The notes under the pieces are model-generated. The model saw only the letters and a program-made list of their open reading frames with translations, was not told where the DNA came from and searched no databases. A stretch of DNA of 64,000 bases. Origin: Cherax quadricarinatus. Lineage: Eukaryota > Arthropoda > Malacostraca > Decapoda > Parastacidae. The first letter of the stretch is position 1, and each line of letters starts with the position of its first letter. Of this stretch, positions 47,577 to 59,141 are shown piece after piece. The position numbers and the translations under genes are program-made. The DNA is taken from positions 122,501-186,500 of the forward strand of contig NW_027195405.1 in assembly GCF_038502225.1 (NCBI RefSeq), in the 5' to 3' direction.

Positions 47577-49164
47577 TATGCAAAACAACCACTGTGAAAG
47601 AATAGTGAAATTCACAGTGCTTTCGTGACTACTCACATTATCAAGGAACAACAAAAGTAATGCATGAAAGGAAGGCATATAAAGGGTCTAGACCACACCT
47701 CACCATCACATCCTACAACAAAGCAACACCTGATTCGCAATTCATAAGAAAGAGAACACTGCAGCAGGCCCAATGGCCAAACTAGACAGGTCATACACAG
47801 CAACCCACAAACATACTGTTCTACCCAAGAATTAAGATTTATTCTTTGTCCAATGTATTATTAAATTCTTCCCAAATTCTTTTAATTATAAATGGATCTA
47901 ATTTATATAAACCAAAGGAAATATTCATATTATTGTCAAAACTGCTTTTTATGAAACAAGATTAAATTATATTCCTGTCGACCATCGACTTGCTTGATAC
48001 TACTTTCTCAACTTTTTGAAAATCAATTGGATGGTTAAAATCTCTCACATGAATAAATAGAGAATTAGAATCTTGTCCAGTTCTAATGCTATATTTATGT
48101 TGTTTTAATCTTAGTTCGAGATTTTTACCAGTTTGACCGTAATAAAATTTATCGCAAATTTTACAAGGAATCTTATAGACACATCCGTCAGCATTTTTGG
48201 GAGAATTCTTTATCAAAAGTTTTTTTTTTTACTGTATCGATATTTAAATACAACTTTGATATTAAAAGTCTTAAAAAGAGAAGGTATATCAACCAAGTTT
48301 TCATGGTAAGGGAGAACCAACATATTTTTACTTTTTAGTTTAGTTAGATTTTCCAGTTACGTTTCTTGGGTATTTCAAATCATTACCTATTTCATAAATT
48401 TTGGATATTTCCTCATCTATGAACTCTGGACTACAAATTCATAAAGCTCTCAAAAACATTGATGAGAAAACAGAGAGTTTAACTCTATCTTGATGGGAAG
48501 AATAATAGTGGACATAGGAACAGTTATTTGTAGGTTTTCTGTAAATTTTAAACTTGAATTCATTATTACCCTTAATAATTAAAACATCTAGAAAAGGCAA
48601 AGAGTTATTTTCTACAAACTCAACAGTAAAGTTTATAGAATGGGCTAAGCTGTTTAATTTGCCAAGGAAATGGTGTATATATACATTCTTGGGCATAAAA
48701 TACAAAATATCATCAACATATCTGAACCATTTAGCTCTATTAGGGAGGATTGTGTTAAGCAATCTTGTTTCAAAAAATTCTATGTATAGATTACTAAGAA
48801 CAGGTGAAAGAGGATTTCCCATTGCCATACCAAACTTCTGAGTGTAAAACTTATCAATAAATACAAATTTTGCATCAACAACGCAAAGTTTAATAAGTTT
48901 AATGATAGCAGGAACTGGCAATGGTAAATCATAATTAACGAGTTCTTCAGATAAGAAACTTAATAAATTATCAACAGGAACTTTCATAAACAAGGAAGTA
49001 GCATCATAACTAACCATGTTAAAATAATTTACGTCAATCATGAAGCTTAATTTATCAAATAAGTCTATGTTGTTTTTAACATTAAAGTTAGAAATTTTGC
49101 CAACAATAGGGTTCAAAATGTTGACAAGCCATTTGGATAATTTATATGAAAATGATACTATTTA

Positions 49165-49190
<26 letters not shown>
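47577..49190 (-). mobile_element. Penelope-like element B, opposite orientation to A
   Basis: Contains the RT and GIY-YIG coding remnant on the minus strand (next entry). Its 3' terminus (47577-47800) matches both termini of element A. The two elements face away across the (TA)n at 47367-47541. It is 5'-truncated near 49190, where another Penelope-type terminus begins. Confidence 0.82.
47900..49116 (-). pseudogene. Penelope-like RT + GIY-YIG polyprotein, 5'-truncated and frameshifted
   Basis: RT segment (49116-48439): MVSYDATSLFMKVPVDNLL, KFGMAMGNPLSPVLSNLYIE and the catalytic RYVDDILYF, with LPFLDVLIIKGNNEFKFKIY and YRKPTNNCSYVHYYSSHQDR following. That order is typical of Penelope-like reverse transcriptases. 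After frameshifts between 48440 and 48220, the GIY-YIG part reads DGCVYKIPCKICDKFYYGQT and LRLKQHKYSIRTGQDSN. The N-terminal RT region is missing. Several indels make it non-functional. Confidence 0.88.
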
Positions 49191-49493
<303 letters not shown>

Positions 49494-49494
49494 G

Positions 49495-50210
49495 TGATGT
49501 TTACCTTGATCACTACATTCTCTAATAATCTAATCTTCACAATACGAGTGACTTGACTTCAATCTTTCTCTTTTAATCGCATTTTTGTGATCTGTTTCCT
49601 GATATTTTTATTAATTTTTCCTGTCTTATGACTTCTTCACCTGTGTTGACCTGTCCTCTAGTTTTCTCCCAACTTTCTATTTTCGTTTATACTTAACATT
49701 GATTTAGAATCAGTATTGCGTTGTCTAAAATTTCATAGAAAAGTGGGAACGTGTGAAGGTCAAGATAGACAGGAGTCTGAGTATCTGGTATGCATGTGCG
49801 TGTTCGGTAGTGACCAGCCACCTCAACAGGAACTCAAACACAATAACTTTAAAATATAATGGCACATAAACCAGCTGCTTATCTCTACCTCCTGTTTGAC
49901 ATTGTACATTCAGAAGTAATTTTACGAAATGAGAGTCACCTCTAAGGCTCCTTGATAGTATGATAGTCATTTTGGGTCCTGAGGAAAGAACTTATTTTTA
50001 ACATGATATCTATGCTGTTCCTTTGACGTCGATGCTGTGATGCTGTGAGCAAGTTTGAACAGCAATGTCGAGTAGCATGGTGTTCTTTGTAACAAAATAA
50101 TTCTAGAACTCAAACTAAATCAGTATATTATGTCTGATCCGTGGAACAGGTCGGTGTTTGTTGAAAGTCAACATAAAGATTTTTAACTTGTTTTTCACGC
50201 TGAGTTACAG
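49495..50210. other. Unassigned sequence
   Basis: About 700 bp of ordinary-looking sequence with no repeat that I recognise, no domain and no long frame; an 81-codon minus frame (49970-49725) has no motif. Probably non-coding. Confidence 0.5.
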
Positions 50211-50214
50211 ACAA

Positions 50215-51825
50215 AGGTGTGGACACTGACGCAGCTACGGAGGAGGCAGAGCGGAGGTTGTTGTGGCACTGACGCAGCTAAGGAGGGGGCAGAGCGGAGG
50301 TTGTTGTGGACACTGACGCAGCTAAGGAGGGGGCAGAGCGGAGGTTGTTGTGGACACTGACGCAGCTAAGGAGGGGGCAGAGCGGAGGTTGTTGTGGACA
50401 CTGACGCAGCTAAGGAGGGGGCAGAGCGGAGGTTGTTGTGGACACTGACGCAGCTACGGAGGGGGCAGAGCGGAGGTTGTTGTGGCACTGACGCAGCTAA
50501 GGAGGGGGCAGAGCGGAGGTTGTTGTGGCACTGACGCAGCTACGGAGGGGACAGAGCGGAGGTTGTGATGAATGGTTTGAAAAACCGACAAGTTGAAGAT
50601 TGAGACACTTACGCAGCATATGGGAATCTTTATTCAGGAAACGTTTCGCCACACAGTGGCTTCATCAGTCCAATACAAAGAGGAAGGCGTAAGGAGAGGA
50701 GGAGTATGAGGTAATCAGTTCCTCAGCCTGGAGTCGATGTGTTCAGTCCATCAATCTTGCGGAGGTTGTTGTGGCACTGACGCAGCTACGGAGGGGACAG
50801 AGCACAGAGCGGAGGTTGTTGTGGCACTGACGCAGCTACGGAGGGGACAGAGCGGAGGTTGTTGTGGCACTGACGCAGCTACGGAGGGGACAGAGCGGAG
50901 GTTGTTGTGGCACTGACGCAGCTACGGAGGGGGCAGAGCGGAGGTTGTTGTGGACACTGACGCAGCTACGGAGGTGACAGAGCGGAGGTTGTTGTGGACA
51001 CTGACGCAGCTACGGAGGGGACAGAGCGGAGGTTGTTGTGGACACTGACGTAGCTACGGAGGGGACAGAACGGAGGTTGTTGTGGCACTGACGCAGCTAC
51101 GGAGGGGACAGAGCGGAGGTTGTTGTGGCACTGACGCAGCTACAGAGGGGACAGAGCGGAGGTTGTTGTGGCACTGACGCAGCTACGGAGGTGACAGAGC
51201 GGAGGTTGTTGTGGACACTGACGCAGCTACGGAGGGGACAGAGCGGAGGTTGTTGTGGACACTGACGTAGCTACGGAGGGGACAGAACGGAGGTTGTTGT
51301 GGCACTGACGCAGCTACGGAGGGGACAGAGCGGAGGCTGTTGTGGACACTGACGCAGCTACAGAGGGGACAGAGCGGAAGTTGTTGTAGCACTGACGCAG
51401 CTAGGGAGGGGGCAGAGCGGAGGTTGTTCGGGCACTGACGCAGTTGCGGAGGGGGCAGAGCGGAGGTTGTTGTGGCACTGACGCAGCTAGGGAGGGGGCA
51501 GAGCGGAGGTTGTTCGGGCACTGATGCAGCTACGGAGGAGACAGAGCGGAGGTTGTTGTGGACACTGACGTAGCTACGGAGGGGACAGAGCGGAGGTTGT
51601 TGTGGCACTGACGCAGCTACGGAGGGGACAGAGCGGAGGTTGTTGTGGCACTGATGCAGCTACGGAGGAGACAGAGCGGAGGTTGTTGTGGACACTGACG
51701 CAGCTACGGAGGGAGCAGAGTGGAGGTTTTTGTGGACCCTGAACAGTTACGGAGTGGACCGTGCTGAGGTTGTTGTGGCACTGACGCAGCTATGGAGGGG
51801 GCGGAGCCCCCGGCTTATGACTAAT
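50215..51825. repeat. 44/42-bp minisatellite (gcggaggttgttgtggacac...)
   Basis: About 34 copies of a unit reading gcggaggttgttgtggacac, tgacgcagctacggagggg, acaga. It is 44 bp with gacac and 42 bp where the text is gcac. Interrupted at 50566-50758 by a Penelope-type terminus. The Pro/Ser/Leu-rich minus frames translate the repeat and are not genes. Confidence 0.95.
50566..50758 (-). mobile_element. Penelope-type terminus inserted in the minisatellite, 10-bp duplication
   Basis: A 193-bp insertion flanked by gcggaggttg (50556-50565 and 50759-50768); because this word is also part of the repeat unit, the duplication is suggestive only. On the minus strand it reads gattgatggactgaacacat, then ggactgatgaagccactgtg, tggcgaaacgtttcc, gaataaaga, gtcggttttt. 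The same family is on the plus strand at 62565-62755. Confidence 0.75.
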
Positions 51826-51834
51826 GGGGCTACA

Positions 51835-51990
51835 GGGTATACAAGTACATATACAAGGTATACAAGTACATGTACAAGGTATACAAGTACATGTACAAGG
51901 TATAGAAGTACATTGACAAGGTATACAAGTACATGTACAAGGTATACAAGTACATGCACAAGGAGTACAAGTACATGTACAAGGTAAACA
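51835..51990. repeat. 21-bp tandem repeat (ggtatacaagtacatgtacaa)
   Basis: Seven copies of a 21-bp unit holding the palindrome gtacatgtac and gtatac. Being a multiple of three, it keeps frames open (YTSTCTR in one frame) without being a gene. Confidence 0.93.
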
Positions 51991-52074
51991 GACCATAGCT
52001 TACATGAATGACATACTACTATATAGAAAGTCCCTTGTTATGCAGAGCATTTCCAGCAAATTAGGTCAGTTTTG

Positions 52075-52692
52075 TCCCAGGATGCGACCCATACTAGCCT
52101 TCTAACACCCAGGATGCGACCCTTACCAGTCTTCTAACACCCAGGATGCGACCCTCACAAGTCTTCTAACACGCAGAATGCGACCCTCACCAGTCCACTA
52201 ACATCCAGGATGCGACCCTTACCAGTCCACTAACACCCAGGATGCGACCCTCACCAGTCCACTAACTCCCAGGATGCGACCCTCACCAGTCCACTAATAT
52301 CCAGGATGCGACCCTCACCAGTCCACTAACACCCAGGATGCGACCCTCACCAGTCCACTAACACCCAGGATGCGACCCTCACCAGGATGCGACCCTCACC
52401 AGTCCACTAATATCCAGGATGCGACCCTCACCAGTCCACTAACACCCAGGATGCGACCCTCACCAGTCCACTAACACCCAGGATGCGACCCTCACCAGGA
52501 TGCGACCCTCACCAGTCCACTAATATCCAGGATGCGACCCTCACCAGTCCACTAACACCCAGGATGCGACCCTCACCAGTCCACTAACACCCAGGATGTG
52601 ACCCTCACCAGTCCACTAACACCCAGGATGCGACCCTCACCAGTCCACTAACACCCAGGATGCGACCCTCATCAGTCCACTAACACCCAGGT
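52075..52692. repeat. 32-bp minisatellite, block E (gcgaccctc variant)
   Basis: About 19 units in which atgccacccacacc is replaced by atgcgaccctcacc, an almost homogeneous subfamily that also occurs sporadically in blocks A and C (for example near 1220 and 14110). Two partial units are fused as ctcaccaggatgcg at 52380 and 52496. Confidence 0.95.
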
Positions 52693-52849
52693 ACCTATTT
52701 TAGTGTCAGGTGAACATGGACAGTAGGTGTCTTAGGGAACACGTCGTAAAGTTTCCTCCTGTACCTCAGTGTGTCACCTGAGTGCGCCAGCAACCCAGAT
52801 ACCGTAGTAATAAAACTGATCGCTTAATTGGCCAAACTAAATTTCTTCC

Positions 52850-55800
52850 TGTTGAGGGTTTCTACGCAGTGTTGAGGGTTTCCACGCAGTGTTGAGGGTT
52901 TCTACATAGTGTTCAGGTTTCTATGCAGTGTTGAGGGTTTCTACACAGTGTTGAGGGTTTCTACGTAGTGTTGAGGGTTTCTACGTAGTGTTGAGGGTTT
53001 CTACGCAGTGTTGAGGGTTTCTACGCAGTGTTGAGGGTTTCTACGCAGTGTTGAGGGTTTCTACGCAGTATTGAGGGTTTCTACGTAGTGTTGAGGGTTT
53101 CTACGTAGCGTTGAGGGTTTCTACGCAGTGTTGAGGGTTTCTACGCAGTGTTGAGGTTTCTACGCAGTGTTGAGGGTTTCTACGCAGTGTTGAGGTTTCT
53201 ACGCAGTGTTGAGGGTTTCTACGTAGTGTTGAGGTTTCTACGCAGTATTGAGGGTTTCTACGTAGTGTTGAGGGTTTCTACGCAGTGTTGAGGGTTTCTA
53301 CGTAGTGTTGAGGGTTTCTACGTAGTGTTGAGGGTTTCTACCTAGTGTTGAGGGTTTCTACGTAGTGTTGAGGGTTTCTACGTAGTGTTGAGGGTTTCTA
53401 CGCAGTGTTGAGGGTTTCTACGCAGTGTTGAGGGTTTCTACGTAGTGTTGAGGGTTTCTACGTAGTGTTGAGGGTTTCTACGCAGTGTTGAGGGTTTCTA
53501 CGCAGTGTTGAGGTTTCTACGCAGTGTTGAGGGTTTCTACGCAGTGTTGAGGGTTTCTACGCAGTATTGAGGGTTTCTACGTAGTGTTGAGGGTTTCTAC
53601 GTAGCGTTGAGGGTTTCTACGCAGTATTGAGGGTTTCTACGTAGTGTTGAGGGTTTCTACGTAGTGTTGAGGGTTTCTACGAAGTGTTGCGGGTTTCTAC
53701 GCAGTGTTGAGGGTTTCTACGCAGTGTTGAGGGTTTCTACGCAGTGTTGAGGGTTTCTACGCAGTGTTGAGGGTTTCTACGCAGTGTTGAGGTTTCTCCG
53801 CAGTGTTGAGGTTTTCTATGCAGTGTTGAGGTTTCTACGCAGTGTTGAGGGTTTCTACGCAGTGTTGAGGGTTTCTACGCAGTGTTGAGAGTTTCTACGC
53901 AGTGTTGAGGGTTTCTACGCGGTGTTGAGGGTTTCTACGTAGTATTGAGGGTTTCTACGCAGTGTTGAGGGTTTCTACGCAGTGTTGAGGTTTCTACGCA
54001 GTGTTGAGGGTTTCTACGCAGTGTTGAGGGTTTCTACGCAGTGTTGAGGGTTTCTACGCAGTGTTGAGGGTTTCTATGCAGTGTTGAGGGTTTCTACGCA
54101 GTGTTGAGGGTTTCTACGCAGTGTTGAGGTTTCTCCGCAGTGTTGAGGTTTTCTATGCAGTGTTGAGATTTTTACCCAATGTTAAGGTTTATAAGCAGTG
54201 TTGAGGTTTCTAGGTAGTGTTGTGGTTTCTAGGCAGTGTTGAGGGGTTTCTAGGCAGTGTTGAGGTTTTCTATGCAGTGTTGAGGTTTCTGTGCAGTGTT
54301 GAGGTTTCTAGGTAGTGTTGAGGTTTCTATGCAGTGTTGAGGTTTCTAGGTAGTGTTGAGGTTTCTAGGCAGTGTTGAGGTTTCTAGGCAGTGTTGAGGG
54401 TTTCTACGCAGTGTTAAGGTTTCTCCGCAGTGTTGAGTTTTCTATGCAGTGTTTAGGTTTCTAGGCAGTGTTGAGGTTTCTAAGCAATGTTGAGGTTTCT
54501 ATCCAGTGTTGAGGTTTCTAGGCAGTGTTGAGGTTTCTAGGCAGTGTTGAGATTTCTAGGCAGTGTTGAGGTTTCTAGGCAGTGTTGAGGTTTCTACGCA
54601 GTGTCGAGGTTTCTAGGTAGTGTTGAGGTTTCTAGGCAGTGTTGAGGCTTCCACGCAGTGCGAGGTTTCTAGGTGGTAATGAGGTTTCTAGGCAGTGTTG
54701 AGGTTTCTAGGCAGTGTTGAGGTTTCTAGGCAGTGTTGAGGTTTCTAGGCAGTGTTGAGGTTTCTAGGCAGTGTTGAGGTTTCTAGGCAGTGTTGAGGTT
54801 TCTAGGCAGTGTTGAGGTTTCTAGGCAGTGTTGAGGTTTCTAGGCAGTGTTGAGGCTTTCTACACAGTATTGAGGTTTCTAGGCAGTGTTGAGGTTTCTA
54901 GGCAGTGTTGAGGTTTTCTACGCAGTGTTGAGGTTTCTACGCAGTGTTGAGGTTTCTAGGCAGTGTTAAAGTTTCTAGGCAGTGTTGAGGTTCCTAGGCA
55001 GAGTTGAGGTTTTATAAGCAGTGTTGAGGTTTCTACGCAGTGTTGAGGTTTCCACGCAGTGTGAGATTTCTAGGCAGTATTGAGGTTTCTAGGCAGTATT
55101 GAGGTTTCTAGGCAGTGTTGAGGTTTCTAGGCAGTGTCAAGGTTTCTAGGCAGTGTGAGATTTCTAGGCAATGTTGAGGTTTCTAGGCAGTGTTGAGGTT
55201 TCTAGGCAGTGTTGAGGTTTCTACGCAGAGTCGAGGTTTCTAGGTAGTGTTGAGGTTTCTTGGCACTGTTGAGGTTTCCACTCAGTGTGAGGTTTCTATG
55301 CAGTATTGAGGTTTCTAGGTAGTGTTTAGGTTTCTAGGCATTGTTGAGGTTTCTAGGCAGTGTTGAAGTTTCTAGACAGTGTTGAGGTTTCTAGGCAGTG
55401 TTGAAGTTTCTAGACAGTGTCGAGGTTTCTAGGCAGTGTGAGGTTTTTAGGCAGTGTTGAGGTTTCTAGGCAGTGTTGAGGTTTCCACGCAGTGTGAGAT
55501 TTCTAGGCAGTATTGAGGTTTCTAGGCAGTATTGAGGTTTCTAGGCAGTGTTGAGGTTTCTAGGCAGTGTTGAGGTTTCTACGCAGAGTCGAGGTTTCTA
55601 GGTAGTGTTGAGGTTTCTTGGCACTGTTGAGGTTTCCACTCAGTGTGAGGTTTCTATGCAGTATTGAGGTTTCTAGGTAGTGTTTAGGTTTCTAGGCATT
55701 GTTGAGGTTTCTAGGCAGTGTTGAAGTTTCTAGACAGTGTTGAGGTTTCTAGGCAGTGTGAGGTTTTTAGGCAGTGTTGAGGTTTCTAGGCAGTGTTGAG

Positions 55801-56095
55801 GTTTCCACGCAGTGTGAGATTTCTAGGCAGTATTGAGGTTTCTAGGCAGTATTGAGGTTTCTAGGCAATGTTGAGGTTTCTGTGCAGTGTCAAGGTTTCT
55901 AGGCAGTGTGAATTTTCTAGTCAGTGTTGAGGTTTGTAGGTAGTGTTGAGATTTCTAGGCGGTGTTGAGGTGTCTAGGAAGTGTGAGGTTTCTAGACAGT
56001 GTTGAGGTTTCAAGCAGTGGCGAGGTTTCTAGGCAGTGTTGAGGTTTCTAGGCAGTGTTGAGGTTTCTAGGCAGTTTTGAGGTTTCTAGGCAGTA
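52850..56095. repeat. 20/19-bp minisatellite (gtgttgagggtttctacgca)
   Basis: About 3.2 kb and 165 copies. Two subfamilies are spatially separated: a 20-bp form with gagggtttctacg(c/t)a dominates 52850-54135, and a 19-bp form with gaggtttctaggca dominates 54140-56095. Higher-order duplication is visible: ccacgcagtgtgagatttct occurs near 55049, 55485 and 55803 with the same neighbours. No gene. Confidence 0.96.
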
Positions 56096-56328
56096 GTGTT
56101 GTTACTGAGCAGGTGGAAAACACCAGTAAAGGTAACCTTGATGAGACCTCTCCCAGCAAGGATGACTCTCCTCATGGAGAGCTCAATCGTCTTCTTCCTC
56201 TTGGTTCCCGAAGATATTGTTACTAGTTCAGACTGGTAAGAGGATATAATGACAAACTCACACAGATACTTCCTCTTGCAAATATACTACAGCTAAAACT
56301 GCGACTTAGCAAATATCTTCCAGATATT
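56096..56328. other. Short unassigned segment
   Basis: Non-repetitive, no ORF of note. It serves as the left flank of the SINE dimer insertion. Confidence 0.4.
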
Positions 56329-56341
56329 AATCTCTTGTGAA

Positions 56342-56531
56342 ACCAAACCATACCCCGGCCGGGATTGAACCCGCGGTCAGAGAGTCTCAAAACTCCAGAC
56401 CGTCGCGTTAGCCACTAGACCAGTCTAGTGGCTAACGCGACGGTCTGGAGTTTTGAGAATCTCTGACCGCGGGTTCAATCCCGGCCGGGGTATGGTTTGT
56501 TTGCAATCGTGTCATTACGATTTCGTTAGTC
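56342..56531. mobile_element. tRNA-SINE inverted dimer with 13-bp target-site duplication
   Basis: Flanked by aatctcttgtgaa at 56329-56341 and 56532-56544. The left arm (56345-56420, minus-strand head) and the right arm (56423-56498, plus-strand head) are reverse complements with one mismatch and only ca between them. Both heads begin at gtctagtggctaac, so each lacks the first part of the A-box region. The right side continues with gtttgcaatcgtgtcattac, the same spacer start as at 3555 and 3690. Same family as 2948-3990. Confidence 0.93.
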
Positions 56532-56616
56532 AATCTCTTGTGAATTATATGGGAATCTTTTAAAGATTCTCAGCTGCCAAGCAAACATGAAGTTTATTAA
56601 CTTGCTGGTATAACAG

Positions 56617-56915
56617 GCGAGTACTGCTGTATTAATTAGGTGACGAGTACTGCTGTATTAATTAGGTGGCGAGTACTGCTGTATTAATTAGGTGGCGAGT
56701 GCTGCTGTATTAATTAGGTGGCGAGTACTGCTGTATTAATTAGGTGGCGAGTACTGGTGTATTAATCAGGTGGCGAGTACAGCTGTATTAATTAGGTGGG
56801 GAGTACTGCTGTATTAATTATGTGGCGAGTACTGCTGTATTAATTAGGTGGCGAGTACTGCTGTATTAATTAGGTGGCGAGTACTGCTGTATTAATTAGG
56901 TGGCGAGTACTACTG
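56617..56915. repeat. 26-bp tandem repeat (gcgagtactgctgtattaat...)
   Basis: About 11.5 nearly perfect copies ending taggtg. Contains the palindrome attaat. Confidence 0.95.
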
Positions 56916-56919
56916 TAAA

Positions 56920-57268
56920 CACTGTACTGGCACACTACACAACACTGACACACTAAACTAACTGCACCACACTGGCACACTACACTACACTGACACACAC
57001 TACACTGACACACTACACAACACTGGCACACTACACCACACTGACACACACTATACTGACACACTACACAACACTGACACACTACACCACACTGACACAC
57101 TACACTACACTAACACACTACACCACACTGACACACTGCACTACACTGACACACTACACCACACTGACACACTACACTACACTGACACACTACACCACAC
57201 TGACACACTACACCACACTGACACACTACACCACACTGACACACTACACCACACTGACACACTACTCT
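56920..57268. repeat. 18-bp tandem repeat (acacactacaccacactg)
   Basis: About 19 copies, abutting the 26-bp array. The Cys/Val/Gln-rich minus frame (MCQCGVVCQCC) is a translation of the repeat (6 residues per unit). Confidence 0.93.
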
Positions 57269-57348
57269 CAGTAGTACCAGTTACCAGTAACCAGTTACCA
57301 GTAGATGACTCACTACCAACCGTCTGTGTGAATCACTGACTGTTATTC

Positions 57349-57536
57349 ATGTTGCTGCTGACCATAGCATGTTGAATGCCATTCACCGGCTAGGCACTGG
57401 TGGGTCAATCTGAGATAGAGAGCAGAGAGAGGCAGGTCGGCTGATGGTGCTTCCCATACTTTCTGTTATAATTATACGTACTAACCAGCCTACGTGAGTG
57501 TTTTTACCCCATCCACGTTATCGAACCCACATGACA
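57349..57536 (+). mobile_element. Gypsy-type LTR (5' LTR), element B
   Basis: Inferred TG...CA interval (tgttattcatg...cccacatgaca). The right end is supported by the primer-binding-site-like tggtgacagaggtgtgggcg at 57540-57559, the same arrangement as element A (39586/39589). The left end is uncertain. Confidence 0.45.
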
Positions 57537-58740
57537 ATTTGGTGACAGAGGTGTGGGCGTGGATTTACAGGTATTTCAGACGTTAGAAGATTGTTTGTGG
57601 GGTGCCGGCAGGTCAGAGGTGAACCATCTCTGCCACCTAGCTAGCAGCTTACCCTCACTCACCTCCACCCTTTTTACTCCAGCCTGCAAGCCTGTTGCAG
57701 CCTCTTTTCAAGCTTCCTGGCTTAGTTCGTGTGCTAATTGCTTCAATCTCCGAAGGGTTGACCCGGATTGCAATTAAGCCAGTCAGTAAGCCAGACTGTG
57801 GAAGTGAATGCTAGTCAGCCTGCCTCAGCCTATCATCCAGCCTGTCTCCTGTCATCCACCTGCTCCTTCATGCTGTGTGCATCGTTACACGTCTTCCAGT
57901 CAGCCATTCTCATGGGTTAAGCCAGTCAGCCAACCCAGCTTCTAACCCAGCTGAGAGAGAGAAATAAGCCACCTTCGTGAGTGGTGAGACTGCACGCCAG
58001 TGAGCGCCAGTTGAGTCATGTTCCCTTCACCCACCAGCCACCCACTACGCCAGTGAGCGCCAGTTGAGTCATGCTCCCTTCACCCACCAGCCACCCACTA
58101 CGCCAGTGAGCGCCAGTTGAGTCATGCTCCCTTCACCCACCAGCCACCCACTACGCCAGTGAGCGCCAGTTGAGTCATGTTCCCTTCACCCACCAGCCAC
58201 CCACTACGCCAGTGAGCGCCAGTTGAGTCATGTTCCCTTCACCCACCAGCCACCCACTCCCCACCTCATCTACCTGTGGGTTTTTTTCCACCCTTGTACC
58301 GGGTCCTAGTACTGTTTTGGCTCACATAATTGATCAAGAGATTGTAGCTGTGTGCCAACGATAAAGCCAGTTATGTGAGTTCACCTAGAAATCACATTTC
58401 TTCACGACAACAGTGTGAGGAATCATCACCCGCACAGGACGTCTTCACCTCATCACTCGTCACCACCGTCTACCACTCCAGACTTCAGTGATAATTTTCT
58501 GTTTAGAGACATTTTCCTTGCATTTAAAGACATTTGTGTGTGTGAGACATTTACAGTGAATTTCTTGTGTACTCTAAGCCTTTTGTTTTCAGTGTAGACT
58601 CAGTGTTTCTTTGACCCATTATTTTTGCATATTTTTCAGTGTTATCGCTCATCTCTCGTGTTTCACTTTTATATTTTTTGTATGTGTTTTTTTTTATGCT
58701 ACTCTCTGCCTGTAGTAAGTATTATCGTGTAGTGTAGACT
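57537..58740 (+). mobile_element. LTR-element leader, element B, with 53-bp tandem repeats
   Basis: Non-coding leader resembling 39587-40600. Five copies of a 53-bp unit (cgccagtgagcgccagttga, gtcatg, cccttcacccaccagcc) run from 57995 to 58259; element A lacks this expansion. No gag/pol. The T-rich end stops at a Penelope-type terminus at 58741. Confidence 0.5.
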
Positions 58741-58830
58741 GGTGTATTATTGACAACGTTTCACCCACACAGAGGGCTTTTTCAAGTCACAAACAGATCT
58801 ACCTGGGGTACGAACGAACGAAAGTTCAGG
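58741..58830 (-). mobile_element. Penelope-type terminus, minus strand
   Basis: Minus strand: gatctgtttgtgacttgaaa, aagccctctgtgtgggtgaa, acgttgtcaata. Same family as 63083-63140 on the plus strand. The stem (gccctctgtgtgggt) followed by gaaacg is hammerhead-like. Confidence 0.55.
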
Positions 58831-58844
58831 TAAGATCCCAAATG

Positions 58845-59130
58845 GGATGAGCGGGGAAGACGGGACAGACGAAGAATAGTGCTGGAGAGGAGTGTTCTTA
58901 GTCGTAGAAAAAGAGCCAGGGCTTAACCCAGCAGCTAAGGCGATCGTGGGACAGATATTGAGAAGAGAAATTCAGCCTCTTCTGTTGGGACTCCGGTGGG
59001 GTGAGCGGGGAGGAAGGGACATGCGACGTTTAGCGCTAGAGAGGAGTGTAGAACTGATCCATGTCTTAACCCAAAAGCTAAGGCGAACGTGGGTCAGAGA
59101 ATGGTACCTGTCATAGAAGGTACCTGTCAG
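58845..59130. repeat. Two imperfect tandem copies of an about 150-bp unit
   Basis: tgagcggggaagacgggac (58849) and tgagcggggaggaagggac (58998), each followed by gctggagaggagtg/gctagagaggagtg and agctaaggcga words. No convincing ORF. Confidence 0.6.
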
Positions 59131-59141
59131 CGAATTCAAGG

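Noticed and set aside
51183..51608. 141-codon Pro/Ser/Leu/Cys-rich protein
   Set aside because: Follows the 44/42-bp repeat exactly, shifts wherever unit length changes, and has no start context.
52850..56095. Telomeric repeat
   Set aside because: The unit contains gagggttt words but is 19-20 bp and is not the arthropod TTAGG repeat.
56870..57100. Cysteine-rich secreted peptide (CQCGVVCQCC)
   Set aside because: A six-residue period equal to the 18-bp repeat, so the cysteines come from the repeat and not from a folded peptide.
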